DNA from: Methanoculleus taiwanensis
GTDB lineage: Archaea > Halobacteriota > Methanomicrobia > Methanomicrobiales > Methanoculleaceae
DNA length: 64,000 bases
Direction: 5' to 3'
Assembly: GCF_004102725.1 (NCBI RefSeq)
Contig: NZ_LHQS01000002.1
Coordinates: forward strand, 1,134,133 to 1,198,132
Part shown: positions 43,812-53,073 of the stretch, in pieces
How the letters are laid out: each line of letters begins with the position of its first letter
Numbering within the stretch: position 1 is the stretch's first letter
Position numbers and translations under genes: made by a program
The notes under the pieces: model-generated
What the model was told of the DNA's origin: nothing
What the model saw: only the letters and a program-made list of their open reading frames with translations
The model's database searches: none

Positions 43812-44939
43812 TCACTCAGGGTTGTTCTGGTTCCGGAAGATCTTCGCGAAGGATGCCTCCGGCCGCTCACGCCTTTTCAGGTAGCGCCGCACGCTCTCGG
43901 ACTCGACCCATCCCCGGTCGAGCTCGGTGATGATATCGTTGATCCGCTCCGACTGATTGAGGATCTTTGCGGTCAGGGGATCGTCGATCATCTCGGCAAT
44001 ACCGACGATCACCTGCAGCGGGTTCCTGATGTGATCCCCGAGGATGGCGAACTGCTCGATATTCTTCCGGAGCTGCTCGTACGCCTCGCGTTTCAGCTCT
44101 TCCATCTGTTTTCGCTCGGTGATATCCATGCAGATGCCCACTATGCAGAGCGGCTGCCCGGAGTCGTTCCGAACGATACTTCCCGAGAGATGCACATCGA
44201 AGACCGACCCGCCGTTCCGTCTCCCGTGCCCCTCGCCGGCAAACGCTCCCTCACGGTAGAGCCGTGCAAGCAGCCGTGTATCGGTGTCTGCACAGGAAAA
44301 AAGGTCAGTGATGGATTTTTCCTGGATACGGTGCACGCCCTCGTAATCAAACATCCGGAGGAGAGCGGGGTTTGCGTAGATCAGGAGACCTTCGAGATCG
44401 GCGATCAGAATACCGTTCGTCGACGATTCAAACGCGCTCTCCTTGATCCGGAGTTCGCGCTCGGTCCGGATCCGCTCGGAGATATCCCGCGCCACGGCAA
44501 CGGCATAGCGCTCGTCCCCGAACGTCACGAACCTGATGGTGATCTCAACGGGAACCTCACAACCGTCGGCGGTCATGAGCCCGGCTACCGTAACCTGTTC
44601 CCGGCGCGCCCGGTTCTGCCCGGACGCAAAGAACTCGAGGAACCAGGCGAGGCTCGCAGGAGCGATCAGGTTGCAGAACGGAATCCGCATCAGCCTCTCC
44701 CGGTTGTAGCCAAGCTGCAGCCATGCCGACTCGTTCGTATCGATGAGAAGCCCGGTCTCAGCATCGATGAGGAAGATGGCGTCGCTCGTCTGGTCAAGGA
44801 GTGCGCGGAACCGTTCAAGCTCGGCGAGCCGGTCCTGGAGCTCGGGGTAGTAACTCTTGTGGATCGAGTGCTCCCCAAGGCCGATTATCCGCTCACGGAG
44901 CGAATCCCAGTCAGGCTCCGCATCAGAGTGCCGATGCAT
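43812..44939 (-). CDS. PAS sensor protein with kinase-like dimer helices but no ATPase domain
   Basis: 375 residues, cytoplasmic. It has two PAS domains (DAIFLIDAETGLLIDTNESA and NGILIADLEGLLIYANPALL), each with a PAC end (VAVARDISERIRTERE and VGICMDITERKQME). A helical C-terminus IEQFAILGDHIRNPLQVIV ends shortly after DRGWVESESVRRYLKRRERP. The last 80 residues match those of the PAS protein at 25745-27463, and like it there is no HATPase domain. It overlaps the upstream alcohol dehydrogenase gene by 17 bases, so the two are co-expressed. Confidence 0.8.
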   Translation of the reverse strand: MHRHSDAEPDWDSLRERIIGLGEHSIHKSYYPELQDRLAELERFRALLDQTSDAIFLIDAETGLLIDTNESAWLQLGYNRERLMRIPFCNLIAPASLAWFLEFFASGQNRARREQVTVAGLMTADGCEVPVEITIRFVTFGDERYAVAVARDISERIRTERELRIKESAFESSTNGILIADLEGLLIYANPALLRMFDYEGVHRIQEKSITDLFSCADTDTRLLARLYREGAFAGEGHGRRNGGSVFDVHLSGSIVRNDSGQPLCIVGICMDITERKQMEELKREAYEQLRKNIEQFAILGDHIRNPLQVIVGIAEMIDDPLTAKILNQSERINDIITELDRGWVESESVRRYLKRRERPEASFAKIFRNQNNPE

Positions 44940-46089
44940 AGATCATCTCCACCTCCCGGTGCGTCGGCCGGCGGGGGTTCGTGGCCATGCACGGATCGTT
45001 AAGCGCCCTGAGTGCCAGATCGGAGAGATCGCACCCGGTTACCCCGAGGTTGGAAAGCGTCACACCGACGCCGAGCGACCGGCGGAAGGAAGCGATCGTA
45101 TTCTGGATATGGCTCCGCCTCTCGTCGTGCCCGACCCCGCACGGGGCGGCCCCCAGGGATCGCCCGATCGCATCGTACCGCTCTGGCGCCGCGTCGTAGT
45201 TGTAGGCCGCCACATGCTCGAGAAGGAGGGCATTACACCGGCCGTGTGCCAGGTCGAGCAGGCCGCCGAGGCTGTGCGCCATGGCATGGACAGCACCGAG
45301 ACTTGCATTGGAGAACGCAAGGCCGGCGTGAAGACTGCCGAGCATAGTCCGGTAGCGGATAGAGAGAGCGTCCGGTGCGGTAACGGCATCCGGAAGAGAA
45401 GAAACAAGCAGGTGTATCGCCTGCAGGGCGTGCAGGTCGGTCATGGGCGAGCTCGCATTCGAGACGTACGCCTCGATCGCGTGGCAGAGTGCATCGAGCC
45501 CCGTATCCACGGTAAGTTCGGCGTCCATCGTCGTCAGCGGGAGGGGATCGAGGAGCGATATGTCCGGGACGAGCGTCTTGCTGATGATCGCGATCTTGCG
45601 CTTCTCGCGCTCGTCGGTGATGATAGCAAACTGCGAGACGTCCGCCGAGCTTCCGGCAGTTGTGGGGATGCATATGAGCGGTGGACCCGGCAGAAGCACC
45701 TGGTCGACCCCCTCGTAGCTCAGAATGGAGCGCCGGTTCGAGCTGACGATCCCGATCCCCTTCGCGCAGTCCATGGGACTTCCGCCGCCGACCGCGACGA
45801 TCCCCTGGCACTCCGTTGCCCGGTAGACTTCGGCACCGGCCATTACTTCGGCGGCACGGGGGTTCGGGGATATGCGGTCGAAGACCTCATAGGAGATTCC
45901 GGCATTTATAAGGCTTTCAGAGACCCGCTCGGTCCAGCCCGCCCGCCGAACCCCGGGGTCGGTGACGAGCAGCACCTTCCGCAAGCCGAAGTTGCGAGCA
46001 TACCGCCCCGCAAGATCGAGCGATCCGGATCCGAAGATAAACTCGGGAACAACAAATTTTTTCAGTTCGAGTTCACTCTGCGGGGTCAT
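44923..46089 (-). CDS. Iron-containing alcohol dehydrogenase
   Basis: 388 residues of the group III Fe-ADH family. It has GIVAVGGGSPMDCAKGIGIV (the NAD(P)-binding GGGSPxD motif) and ICIPTTAGSSADVSQFAII. DTGLDALCHAIEAYVSNASS and AVHAMAHSLGGLLDLAHGRC carry the metal-binding D, H, H, H residues. It interconverts an alcohol and an aldehyde; the substrate is unknown. In methanogens it may oxidise ethanol or propanol, or act on the 1,3-propanediol type. The ATG at 46089 follows GAGGTG. The promoter is at 46152-46161, and it overlaps the PAS sensor gene downstream. Confidence 0.9.
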   Translation of the reverse strand: MTPQSELELKKFVVPEFIFGSGSLDLAGRYARNFGLRKVLLVTDPGVRRAGWTERVSESLINAGISYEVFDRISPNPRAAEVMAGAEVYRATECQGIVAVGGGSPMDCAKGIGIVSSNRRSILSYEGVDQVLLPGPPLICIPTTAGSSADVSQFAIITDEREKRKIAIISKTLVPDISLLDPLPLTTMDAELTVDTGLDALCHAIEAYVSNASSPMTDLHALQAIHLLVSSLPDAVTAPDALSIRYRTMLGSLHAGLAFSNASLGAVHAMAHSLGGLLDLAHGRCNALLLEHVAAYNYDAAPERYDAIGRSLGAAPCGVGHDERRSHIQNTIASFRRSLGVGVTLSNLGVTGCDLSDLALRALNDPCMATNPRRPTHREVEMIYASAL

Positions 46090-46151
46090 GAAACAGCACC
46101 TCACACGCCGGATGCACGGCACTCCAGCATACTGAGTATACAGCCTGATTC

Positions 46152-46161
46152 TATATATATA
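46152..46161 (-). promoter_or_regulatory. TATA box of the alcohol dehydrogenase-PAS operon
   Basis: A run TATATATATA lies about 63-72 nt upstream of the ADH ATG on the minus strand, flanked by AAAGG (BRE-like). The rest of 46090-46401 holds the ADH leader and, near 46368, an AATTTATTA element for the gene at 46402; no other gene was seen. Confidence 0.6.
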
Positions 46162-46401
46162 CCTTTGTAGATATATCTGGCGATATTTACTGTATTTTAA
46201 TCATTTAAAAGATAATGTAAGGGATATCGGCATGACGGGAAACATATGGCACGTTCCGTCCTGCCCGGCATGAATATTTTGCCGCTCCGGAGGTTTGCGT
46301 CTGAGCGCCGGTGTGGAATCGGGATGGTTTTACCGGAACGGCGCGCAGCAACTCCTTACGAATTTCGGATAATTTATTACCGCATTTCCCAAGTATATTG
46401 T

Positions 46402-47580
46402 ATGCAGGAAGGGTTCGTCCCGGATGTTGTCGTCTCGAGTATGCTCGATAAATCAAAAGCAGAACTATTTGAATATATCAATAAAAACACTGAAAATATC
46501 GATAGCAACTTTCCTGTCTTCTTCGGCAAGGTCGCATCGCTCTTCGATCAGATGAGCGTCCCGGTTCCCGAACAGGCCTATGACGAATTCGTCGATGCGG
46601 TCACGTACAAAGTATTCGATACCACCCGTCGTGCCGACGATACGAAGTTCGTTCTCCGCCTCTGTGATATCGCGATCGGCATCAAGCGAAAGAAGGAGCG
46701 GAAAGCCGGCATCCACCTCGCTGCCGCCGCCAAACTGATGAAGATCGGCAGGTACCTCGAGGCGCTCACCTTCCTCAAGCCCTACTGGAAACACGATGCT
46801 CTGGTCGGGTGCTGGTATGCATACTGCCACTACGCTCTCTACAAAGACGGTTCAACGGAGCCCGGTTTTTCATCCGGTGAACGGTGGAATTACCTCAAAC
46901 TTGCACGCCAGTACCTCGAGGAACTCAGCCAGTGGAAGCCTCCCCTGCACCGCCTCGTCCGTGGTGAGATGAAGAACGACTCCTGGCTCGACGAACCCTT
47001 CTGGATGATGATCTTCTCGGCAACGGAGTGGTTCCCCGAAAACCGCTGGTTCCTTCAGATCGGTTTCACAAAGGCGAAAGCCGACCGGAACGAAGTAGTC
47101 CTCGTAAAGATGCTCCAGGCCGCCCTGGTTCGGTTCCCCGACGATATGATCTTCTTCCGGGAGGCATACTACATGCGGTTCGATCAGGCGGAGCTCGGCG
47201 ATGCGCTCGGCCTCGTCCGGGCGATGCGAGAGAAGTATCCTGACGATATCGAACCGATATACTACGGCATCCGGACGTCCTTCTACCTCTCCGGGGATAA
47301 AGAGTTCAACGAGTTCCGGCGGCTCGCTGTAGAGAAGGGCATGGCCGGCCACGTGCTCGCCGTTGTCGATTTTGCTCATGCATTCCTGCGGGGGAAGCAG
47401 GCGGAGTCCGCACTCTGCCTCGAAAATTTCAAACGCAAATACCCCTCGCAGAACTACTATGCCGATCTTCTGGAGTTCGTCGTCGTGGAAGGAGCCGGCA
47501 AGATCGAGGGGGTAAGGGGTGCGGTCTTCCGGTCGGTCGACAATTACTGCCACCGGATGCTCGGTATCAAGGATGCCTAA
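46402..47580 (+). CDS. Conserved-looking helical-repeat protein of unknown function
   Basis: 392 residues from MQEGFVPDVVVSSML. It is soluble and mostly alpha-helical, with TPR-like helix pairs in the middle and C-terminal parts (AAAAKLMKIGRYLEALTFLK, ALVGCWYAYCHYALYKDGST, IEPIYYGIRTSFYLSGDKEF). Tryptophan and tyrosine are frequent. No catalytic motif seen. The ATG at 46402 is about 30 nt after a TATA-like AATTTATTA and may be leaderless; 46441 is an alternative. A protein-interaction scaffold is likely but not shown. It converges on the MinD-like gene, sharing four bases. Confidence 0.6.
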   Translation: MQEGFVPDVVVSSMLDKSKAELFEYINKNTENIDSNFPVFFGKVASLFDQMSVPVPEQAYDEFVDAVTYKVFDTTRRADDTKFVLRLCDIAIGIKRKKERKAGIHLAAAAKLMKIGRYLEALTFLKPYWKHDALVGCWYAYCHYALYKDGSTEPGFSSGERWNYLKLARQYLEELSQWKPPLHRLVRGEMKNDSWLDEPFWMMIFSATEWFPENRWFLQIGFTKAKADRNEVVLVKMLQAALVRFPDDMIFFREAYYMRFDQAELGDALGLVRAMREKYPDDIEPIYYGIRTSFYLSGDKEFNEFRRLAVEKGMAGHVLAVVDFAHAFLRGKQAESALCLENFKRKYPSQNYYADLLEFVVVEGAGKIEGVRGAVFRSVDNYCHRMLGIKDA

Positions 47581-48407
47581 TAGAGTCTCTCGATGGCGTC
47601 CAGGATCTGCCGGTAAGCCGGCGCGGCGGAAGGGTTGAAGCCGGCGGCCGCCGCATCGTCGAACGGAACCTCGCCGAGGATGCCGATCCCTTCATCCCGG
47701 CAGAGTCTCCGGATAGCTCCCGTCATCTCCGGGCTCCGCGTGGATCTGCCGATCACCACCCCGATTGCTCCTCCGACATCACGGCAGGCCGCCACGACCC
47801 GCCGGAGGCCGCGGATACCCGCCGCGGTCGGTTCCGTCACGACCAGAATGAGATCTGCGCCTGCTACGGCGGCAAGGAGCGCCCTCCCGGTTCCCGGAGG
47901 GCCGTCGACGAGGAGAAGAGGCTCTTCTCCGGCAGCCTCGCGTGCCTGCCGCATCACTTCGGCTACAAGCGAGCCGTTCGCGCTGTAACCCGGGAAAAGA
48001 CGGGCATGCGAGAGCAGGCCGTACGGGGTCTCCGAAAGACAGAGCTCTCCAACGGTTCGCGGTTCCATACGCGGAGCAGAGACCGGACAGACCTTCATGC
48101 AGAGGCCGCACCCCTCGCATGCCGCCGGATTGACGGTGAACCTGCCTCCTCTGTAGGAGATCGCCCCGAAAACGCAGTGCTCTACGCAGGAGAGACACTC
48201 GACGCAGGTGCCGGCATCGATGACGGCACACGGGGTTCCCGGCAGAGGTCTGCGCGAAACGAGAGCGGTCGACAGGAACAGGTCAAGATTCGGAGACTCC
48301 AGGTTGCAGTCCGCCATGACTACCGGGGGCGGGGCGAGTCCGGCGAGCGCTGCCGTCAGCGTCGTCCTGCCTGTCCCCCCTTTCCCGCTCACGACGGCGA
48401 TCATCAT
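47577..48407 (-). CDS. MinD-superfamily ATPase with inserted ferredoxin domain (COG1149 type)
   Basis: 276 residues. The deviant Walker A SGKGGTGRTTL opens the protein; the first lysine is kept but the second, after TG, is arginine. An inserted ferredoxin domain follows with CVECLSCVEHCVFGAI and CEGCGLCMKVCPVSAP. Then come LLLVDGPPGTGRALLAAVAG (switch II/Walker B region) and LVVTEPTAAGIRGLRRVV. The family is related to Mrp/Nbp35 and usually occurs as a tandem pair; here it is single. It probably couples ATP use to Fe-S or electron carrier handling. Confidence 0.82.
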   Translation of the reverse strand: MMIAVVSGKGGTGRTTLTAALAGLAPPPVVMADCNLESPNLDLFLSTALVSRRPLPGTPCAVIDAGTCVECLSCVEHCVFGAISYRGGRFTVNPAACEGCGLCMKVCPVSAPRMEPRTVGELCLSETPYGLLSHARLFPGYSANGSLVAEVMRQAREAAGEEPLLLVDGPPGTGRALLAAVAGADLILVVTEPTAAGIRGLRRVVAACRDVGGAIGVVIGRSTRSPEMTGAIRRLCRDEGIGILGEVPFDDAAAAGFNPSAAPAYRQILDAIERLY

Positions 48408-48562
48408 GCCGGCACCCCCCGGGTGTGCCCGGGGTGTTCGCGTCCCGCTTCTCCTGCTGTCATCCGACCCATCTCCTGCTTATCGCGATCATCTTTTCCG
48501 GCGTGCAGTCCTAAATACGTACCGGTGCAATATACTCAAAATAGCAGCATGACGGTGTTCTG

Positions 48563-49498
48563 ATGGTTTACAAACATCTCTTCGGCCCTGTTCCTTCCCG
48601 CCGTCTCGGCGTCTCCCTGGGCGTCGATCTCATCCCCCATAAGACCTGCCCGTACGACTGTATCTACTGTGAGTGCGGCAGGACGACCGCCCTGACCTGT
48701 GAGCGGCGCGAGTACGTCCCGGCGGCTGAAGTGATCGGGGAACTTGACGATTATCTCCGGATGGAACCGGCACTCGACCATATCACCTTTGCGGGATCGG
48801 GAGAGCCCACGCTGCATTCCGGTATCGGGGAGATCATCGGGTTCCTCAAAGAGCGTTACCCACGATACCGGGTGGCGGTGCTTACGAACGGCGCCCTCCT
48901 CGCCGACCCGCAGGTGCGTAGCGACCTTGCGAGCGCGGATCTCGTCGTCCCCTCCCTTGATGCGGTCTCAGAATCGGCTTTTGCAGAAGTGAACCGCCCA
49001 TGCACCGGTGTGTCAGCTAACTCTGTCCATGAAGGGCTGATCGCGTTCTCCCACGACTTTCCCGGAGAGATCTGGCTTGAGATCTTTATCGTCCCGGGAC
49101 TGAACGACTCGGAGGAGGAACTTACCCGGATCCGCGACGCTATCTTCGCGATCGATCCCGATCGGGTACAGTTGAATACGCTCGACCGCCCCGGGACGGA
49201 GGTCTGGGTGACGCCTGCCTCCCAGAGATCGCTCGAACGGATCGCCGCATTCCTCGGCGACCACCGGGTCGAGGTGATCGCGGCCTGCACGGCCAGGGAG
49301 AGCGTCCCGTCCTTCCGGGCAGATATCCTCGAATCAATCTGGGTGACCCTTGCCCGGCGGCCGTGCACCACCGAGGATCTCTGCAGGATCTTTTCGCTGC
49401 ATCCAAACGAGATGAGCAAGTACCTCGGCATACTGCTCGAAAAAGGGAAGATTGAGGCGGTAACGGAAGAACGGGGATTATTTTTCCGCCTTAAATGA
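48563..49498 (+). CDS. Radical SAM protein (COG0731-like) with C-terminal winged helix
   Basis: 311 residues. CPYDCIYC at C29, C33 and C36 binds the AdoMet cluster, and it starts with MVYKHLFGPVPSRRLGVSLG, typical of the archaeal COG0731 family. HITFAGSGEPTLHSGIGEII and EIFIVPGLNDSEEELTRIRD are conserved core segments. The last 60 residues (CTTEDLCRIFSLHPNEMSKY) look like a winged helix. The enzyme's reaction is unknown. It is distinct from the SPASM enzyme at 2294. The 3' end overlaps the MscS gene by 21 bases, convergent. Confidence 0.85.
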   Translation: MVYKHLFGPVPSRRLGVSLGVDLIPHKTCPYDCIYCECGRTTALTCERREYVPAAEVIGELDDYLRMEPALDHITFAGSGEPTLHSGIGEIIGFLKERYPRYRVAVLTNGALLADPQVRSDLASADLVVPSLDAVSESAFAEVNRPCTGVSANSVHEGLIAFSHDFPGEIWLEIFIVPGLNDSEEELTRIRDAIFAIDPDRVQLNTLDRPGTEVWVTPASQRSLERIAAFLGDHRVEVIAACTARESVPSFRADILESIWVTLARRPCTTEDLCRIFSLHPNEMSKYLGILLEKGKIEAVTEERGLFFRLK

Positions 49499-50596
49499 CG
49501 GCATTGTACTGTCCGTAACCGGGTAGACTCCTTCCGGAACTTTTCCCGGCGGGTATAACCCGTCCCTGATGTGGAGATCCATCTGGGGGAACGGAATCTC
49601 GATGCCTTCCTCTCCGAACCGTTCGTCTATCCGGGTATTCACAAAGTCCTGCACGTCCCAGGCCATATTGAATGCGCGTGCCCAGATGACCAGCATGAAA
49701 TCGAGACTCGACGCCCCGAACGTGAGGAAGTAGACCGAGGGCGCGGGATCGTCGAGGACGTAACGGGATCGCTCTGCTGCCTCCCGGCCGATCTCGAGGA
49801 GAATCTCCTTCACGCGGGCAACGTCGCTGCCGTAGGCAACCGAGACCGGGATCTTGATCTTCAGCTTCACATCCGGCATCGCATAGTTGACGACGACGTT
49901 GCTCGAGATCGTCGAGTTCGGGATCGTAACGAGCTGGTAGTCGAGCGTCTTCATCCGGGTGCTCCGCGGCCCGATGCTGATCACGTCGCCGAGATAGTCG
50001 TTGACTTTGATCCGGTCGCCGACCTGAAACGGCTTGTCGACCAGGATCAGCGCTCCGCCGAAGAAGTTCGACATAATATCCTGCGCGGCCAGGGCGACGG
50101 CAAGGCCGGCGATCCCCGCACCTGCGATGAGAGGCGTAATATCGATCTCAAGCGTCTGGAGCACCATAAGGACAGCGATGAACCAGACGACGTACTTCGC
50201 CGTAACCTCCAGGAGCTGGATGATACGGTCATCGAGGTCCGTTTCGGTCTTCGATGCCATCCAGCGCCCGTAGAGGTTGATGAAACTGTAGGAGAAACTC
50301 GATACAACCCAGGCACCGATCAGGATGGCGGCGGCGGTGAAGTACCTGCTCGAGAGGAGCCACGCATAGCTGCCGAGGAGGGTCGCAGGGTCGACGTACA
50401 TCGTGACTGCGATCCAGAGTGAGCCAAGGACAACGGCGATGGAGGCCGGTTTAGCGAGCGAGAAGAGAATAATGTCGTCGATCTTCGATTCGGTGAGGTC
50501 CGCCCTCTTCTGCAGCCACCGGAAGATCTCGTGAACGATATATGCGCCCACGGTTCCGGCGACGATAATTCCGATTCCAGAGTAGATCCCGTCCAT
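49478..50596 (-). CDS. Small-conductance mechanosensitive channel (MscS family)
   Basis: 372 residues: an N-terminal set of about four membrane helices, the pore helix and MscS signature AGIAGLAVALAAQDIMSNFF then GGALILVDKPFQVGDRIKVN. The beta domain follows (YLGDVISIGPRSTRMKTLDY), then a C-terminal alpha/beta domain (DFVNTRIDERFGEEGIEIPF and PQMDLHIRDG). It opens under membrane tension to release solutes during hypo-osmotic shock. Divergent from hypD with a 45-base gap. Confidence 0.92.
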   Translation of the reverse strand: MDGIYSGIGIIVAGTVGAYIVHEIFRWLQKRADLTESKIDDIILFSLAKPASIAVVLGSLWIAVTMYVDPATLLGSYAWLLSSRYFTAAAILIGAWVVSSFSYSFINLYGRWMASKTETDLDDRIIQLLEVTAKYVVWFIAVLMVLQTLEIDITPLIAGAGIAGLAVALAAQDIMSNFFGGALILVDKPFQVGDRIKVNDYLGDVISIGPRSTRMKTLDYQLVTIPNSTISSNVVVNYAMPDVKLKIKIPVSVAYGSDVARVKEILLEIGREAAERSRYVLDDPAPSVYFLTFGASSLDFMLVIWARAFNMAWDVQDFVNTRIDERFGEEGIEIPFPQMDLHIRDGLYPPGKVPEGVYPVTDSTMPSFKAEK

Positions 50597-50641
50597 ACCA
50601 GTACTAATATGTGATTGCAGCGAATATAAATAGGAGATTTC

Positions 50642-51673
50642 ATGCCGGTTTCAAAGGATATTCTGGACACGCTCGATTCCCTGGTCGATTCCGACCTCTG
50701 CATCATGCATATATGCGGCACACACGAAGCAGCAATCGCACGCGCCGGTATCCGGAGTATTCTCCCCGAAAGACTGAAGATCGTGATGGGCCCAGGTTGT
50801 CCGGTCTGCATCACGCCGCAGGGCGAGATCGACGCCGCAATCGATCTCGTCGAAAAGGACTGCGTCATCGCGACATACGGCGATCTCCTCCGTGTTCCGG
50901 GCTCAAACGGCTCGCTCGAATCCTCGGGCGGAGACGTGCGCGTGGTGCAGGGCGTCCACAAGGCCGTCGAGATCGCCCGCCGCGAGCCCGAAAAAGAGGT
51001 CGTCTTCATCTCGGTAGGTTTTGAAACGACGGCTCCGACCGTCGCCGCGACGATCCTCACGAACCCTCCCGAAAACTTCTCGATCCTCTCCTGCCACCGC
51101 CTCGTCCCTCCGGCGATGGAGTGGCTGCTCAGTCAGGGCGAGGCGAAACTCCACGGGTTCATGCTCCCCGGCCACGTCTGCACGGTGATGGGATACCACG
51201 AGTACGAACAGTTCCCGGTGCCGCAGGTGGTGGCCGGATTCGAGCCTGAGGATATCCTCCTCGGACTCGTGATGCTCGTTAAGCAGATCCGCGAAGGCAA
51301 AGCACGGATCGATAATGCGTATCCCCGGGCGGTCTGCCGCGAGGGGAACAGAAAAGCACAGGCGCTGATGTACGACGTCTTCGAACCCTGCGACGTCGAG
51401 TGGCGCGGGTTCCCCGTCATCCCGGGCTCAGGCCTCCGGCTCAAGCCTGAGTTCGAGCAGTACGATGCGCAGAAGAAGTTCGATATCGAGATCCGGCATG
51501 TCGACAAGCACTCCGCGTGCATCTGCGACCGGGTGCTGCGCGGCATCGCACAGCCGTCGGACTGCAAGCTCTTCGGGAAGGCCTGCACGCCGCGCACCCC
51601 GGTCGGTCCGTGCATGGTGAGCCACGAAGGGGCGTGCAAAATCTGGCATCTTTATGAGTCACGGCGGGTGTGA
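50642..51673 (+). CDS. hypD: Hydrogenase maturation protein HypD
   Basis: 343 residues. LCIMHICGTHEAAIARAGIR holds the catalytic cysteine motif CGTHE. VMGPGCPVCITPQGEIDAAI, VFISVGFETTAPTVAATIL and FMLPGHVCTVMGYHEYEQF are conserved. The C-terminal Fe-S region has CDRVLRGIAQPSDCKLFGKA and PVGPCMVSHEGACKIWHLY. HypD, with HypC, builds the Fe(CN)2CO unit of NiFe-hydrogenases. GGAG precedes the ATG. No other hyp gene is in the window. Confidence 0.96.
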   Translation: MPVSKDILDTLDSLVDSDLCIMHICGTHEAAIARAGIRSILPERLKIVMGPGCPVCITPQGEIDAAIDLVEKDCVIATYGDLLRVPGSNGSLESSGGDVRVVQGVHKAVEIARREPEKEVVFISVGFETTAPTVAATILTNPPENFSILSCHRLVPPAMEWLLSQGEAKLHGFMLPGHVCTVMGYHEYEQFPVPQVVAGFEPEDILLGLVMLVKQIREGKARIDNAYPRAVCREGNRKAQALMYDVFEPCDVEWRGFPVIPGSGLRLKPEFEQYDAQKKFDIEIRHVDKHSACICDRVLRGIAQPSDCKLFGKACTPRTPVGPCMVSHEGACKIWHLYESRRV

Positions 51674-51694
51674 GGGCAGAACCCTCCGCTGGCC

Positions 51695-51702
51695 TTTTAT
51701 AC
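51695..51702 (+). promoter_or_regulatory. TATA box of tRNA-Arg
   Basis: TTTTATAC lies 25-32 nt upstream of the first base of the tRNA at 51727, normal archaeal tRNA promoter spacing. Confidence 0.5.
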
Positions 51703-51726
51703 CAGTCGATACAACCTGATATAGCA

Positions 51727-51798
51727 GTCCCGGTAGGGTAGTGGATATCCTAGAAGCCTCCGGAGCTTTTGACCCGGGTTCAAATCCCGGCCGGGGCG
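51727..51798 (+). tRNA. tRNA-Arg (anticodon CCG)
   Basis: Acceptor GTCCCGG/CCGGGGC (one T-G pair), D-stem GGGT/ATCC, anticodon stem GAAGC/GCTTT with loop CTCCGGA (anticodon CCG), short variable loop, T-stem CCGGG/CCCGG with TTCAAAT, discriminator G. No CCA encoded, no intron. Confidence 0.9.
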
Positions 51799-51842
51799 TC
51801 GTTTCGTTTTTCTGCATTTCAAAAAAGTATTTCGGGTTATCT

Positions 51843-53072
51843 TCATTCGTCAGCCTGCAGCCCCAGAGCCTCGGCCACAAGCTCTGCGATATCGACGACC
51901 TCGAGCGTATCGCCGGCCGCGTCCAGGATATTCCGGCGGCAGAACGGGCAGGTGGTGGCCAGAACCTCTGCTCCGGTCTCCCTGACGTCGGTGACTTTCC
52001 GTCCGGCGATCGCAAGCGCGAGGTCGGGACTCTTACGTTTCAGGCCGCCGCCGGCACCGCAACAGATCTGGAACTCCCGATTGGTGCGAAGCTCCGTAAG
52101 TTCGATGCCCGGAATTGCGCGGAGAACCTCACGCGGCGCCTCGAAGGCCTGGTCCCGGCCGAGCACGTGCATCAGATGCCGACCGGCGTGGCAGGAGTCG
52201 TGGTAGGCAACCCGCCGGGCGATCCTGCTCTGAAAGGAGAGGCGCCCCTGCCGGATCTGATCCCGGAGAAAGACAGCGAACGGTACCGGCGTGAACGGCA
52301 GCGGGCCTCCCCAGACCCGCGGCCAGTCGGTTGTGGCCGTCTTTAAACACCCGGCACAGGTGAAGAGGAGCGTCGTGACCCCCCGGTCGACCACGGCCTG
52401 GATCAGGTTCCGGATCACCTCCGCGTCTTCCGGAGAGTGCCCTGTCCGGAAGAGGAGAGAGCCACAGCAGGACTCCTCCTCTCCGAGCATACAGAATCGG
52501 ATGTTGAGCGACTGGAGGATGCGGAGCGCCGCCATCCCGATCTCCGGCTGGCGGAACGAAACTGTGCAGCCCGGAAAGTAGGCGACCGGTGCCGCATCGG
52601 CGATGACGATATCGCCCGGGATCCAGGCACTGCGCTTTTCCTGAGGGGCGCCGTAAGGGTTCCGGAACCGGGCAATCCGCTCTGCGGCATCGGCAAAAAC
52701 ACCCGCCCGGCTACCGCCGAGGTCTACGATTGCTCCCCGCATCGATTCCCAGAGTTGAGCTGTGGAGATGCCGCTCTCGCAGACGACACCGCACGCCCCG
52801 CAGGTCGTGCAGGCGTACGCACTGTCGGCAAGGTCGTGAAGGATCTTCTCATCGAGCGACGGCCGGCCGAAGAGCCGTGCACGGATGCCGGTCTGCCGGT
52901 CGACGATACGCCTCCAGTCGCCGATGCGGTCCATCGGACTGGTCTCGCGGTCTATAGCGGTGACCGGGCAGATGTTAAGGCACTCCTGGCAGCGGGTGCA
53001 GGCATCGAGCTCCAGCACCTGGATCGGCGAGAACCAGCGGGAGTGGATCTCGGAAAAGGAGCGGCCGTCCAT
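51843..53072 (-). CDS. HdrD/GlpC-like heterodisulfide-reductase-type Fe-S protein
   Basis: 409 residues. Two 4Fe-4S motifs lie in the N-terminal part (CTRCQECLNICPVTAID and CTTCGACGVVCESGI). Two CCG domains follow, with EEESCCGSLLFRTGH plus FTCAGCLKTA, then YHDSCHAGRH and QICCGAGGG plus TCPFCRRN. CCG domains of this type bind the special cluster of heterodisulfide reductase HdrB/HdrD. The protein is not HdrD of the main pathway by itself, and the substrate is unknown. The ATG at 53072 follows GGAGGTGA and starts one base after the cytochrome gene stop, so the pair is co-translated. Confidence 0.85.
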   Translation of the reverse strand: MDGRSFSEIHSRWFSPIQVLELDACTRCQECLNICPVTAIDRETSPMDRIGDWRRIVDRQTGIRARLFGRPSLDEKILHDLADSAYACTTCGACGVVCESGISTAQLWESMRGAIVDLGGSRAGVFADAAERIARFRNPYGAPQEKRSAWIPGDIVIADAAPVAYFPGCTVSFRQPEIGMAALRILQSLNIRFCMLGEEESCCGSLLFRTGHSPEDAEVIRNLIQAVVDRGVTTLLFTCAGCLKTATTDWPRVWGGPLPFTPVPFAVFLRDQIRQGRLSFQSRIARRVAYHDSCHAGRHLMHVLGRDQAFEAPREVLRAIPGIELTELRTNREFQICCGAGGGLKRKSPDLALAIAGRKVTDVRETGAEVLATTCPFCRRNILDAAGDTLEVVDIAELVAEALGLQADE

Positions 53073-53073
53073 A

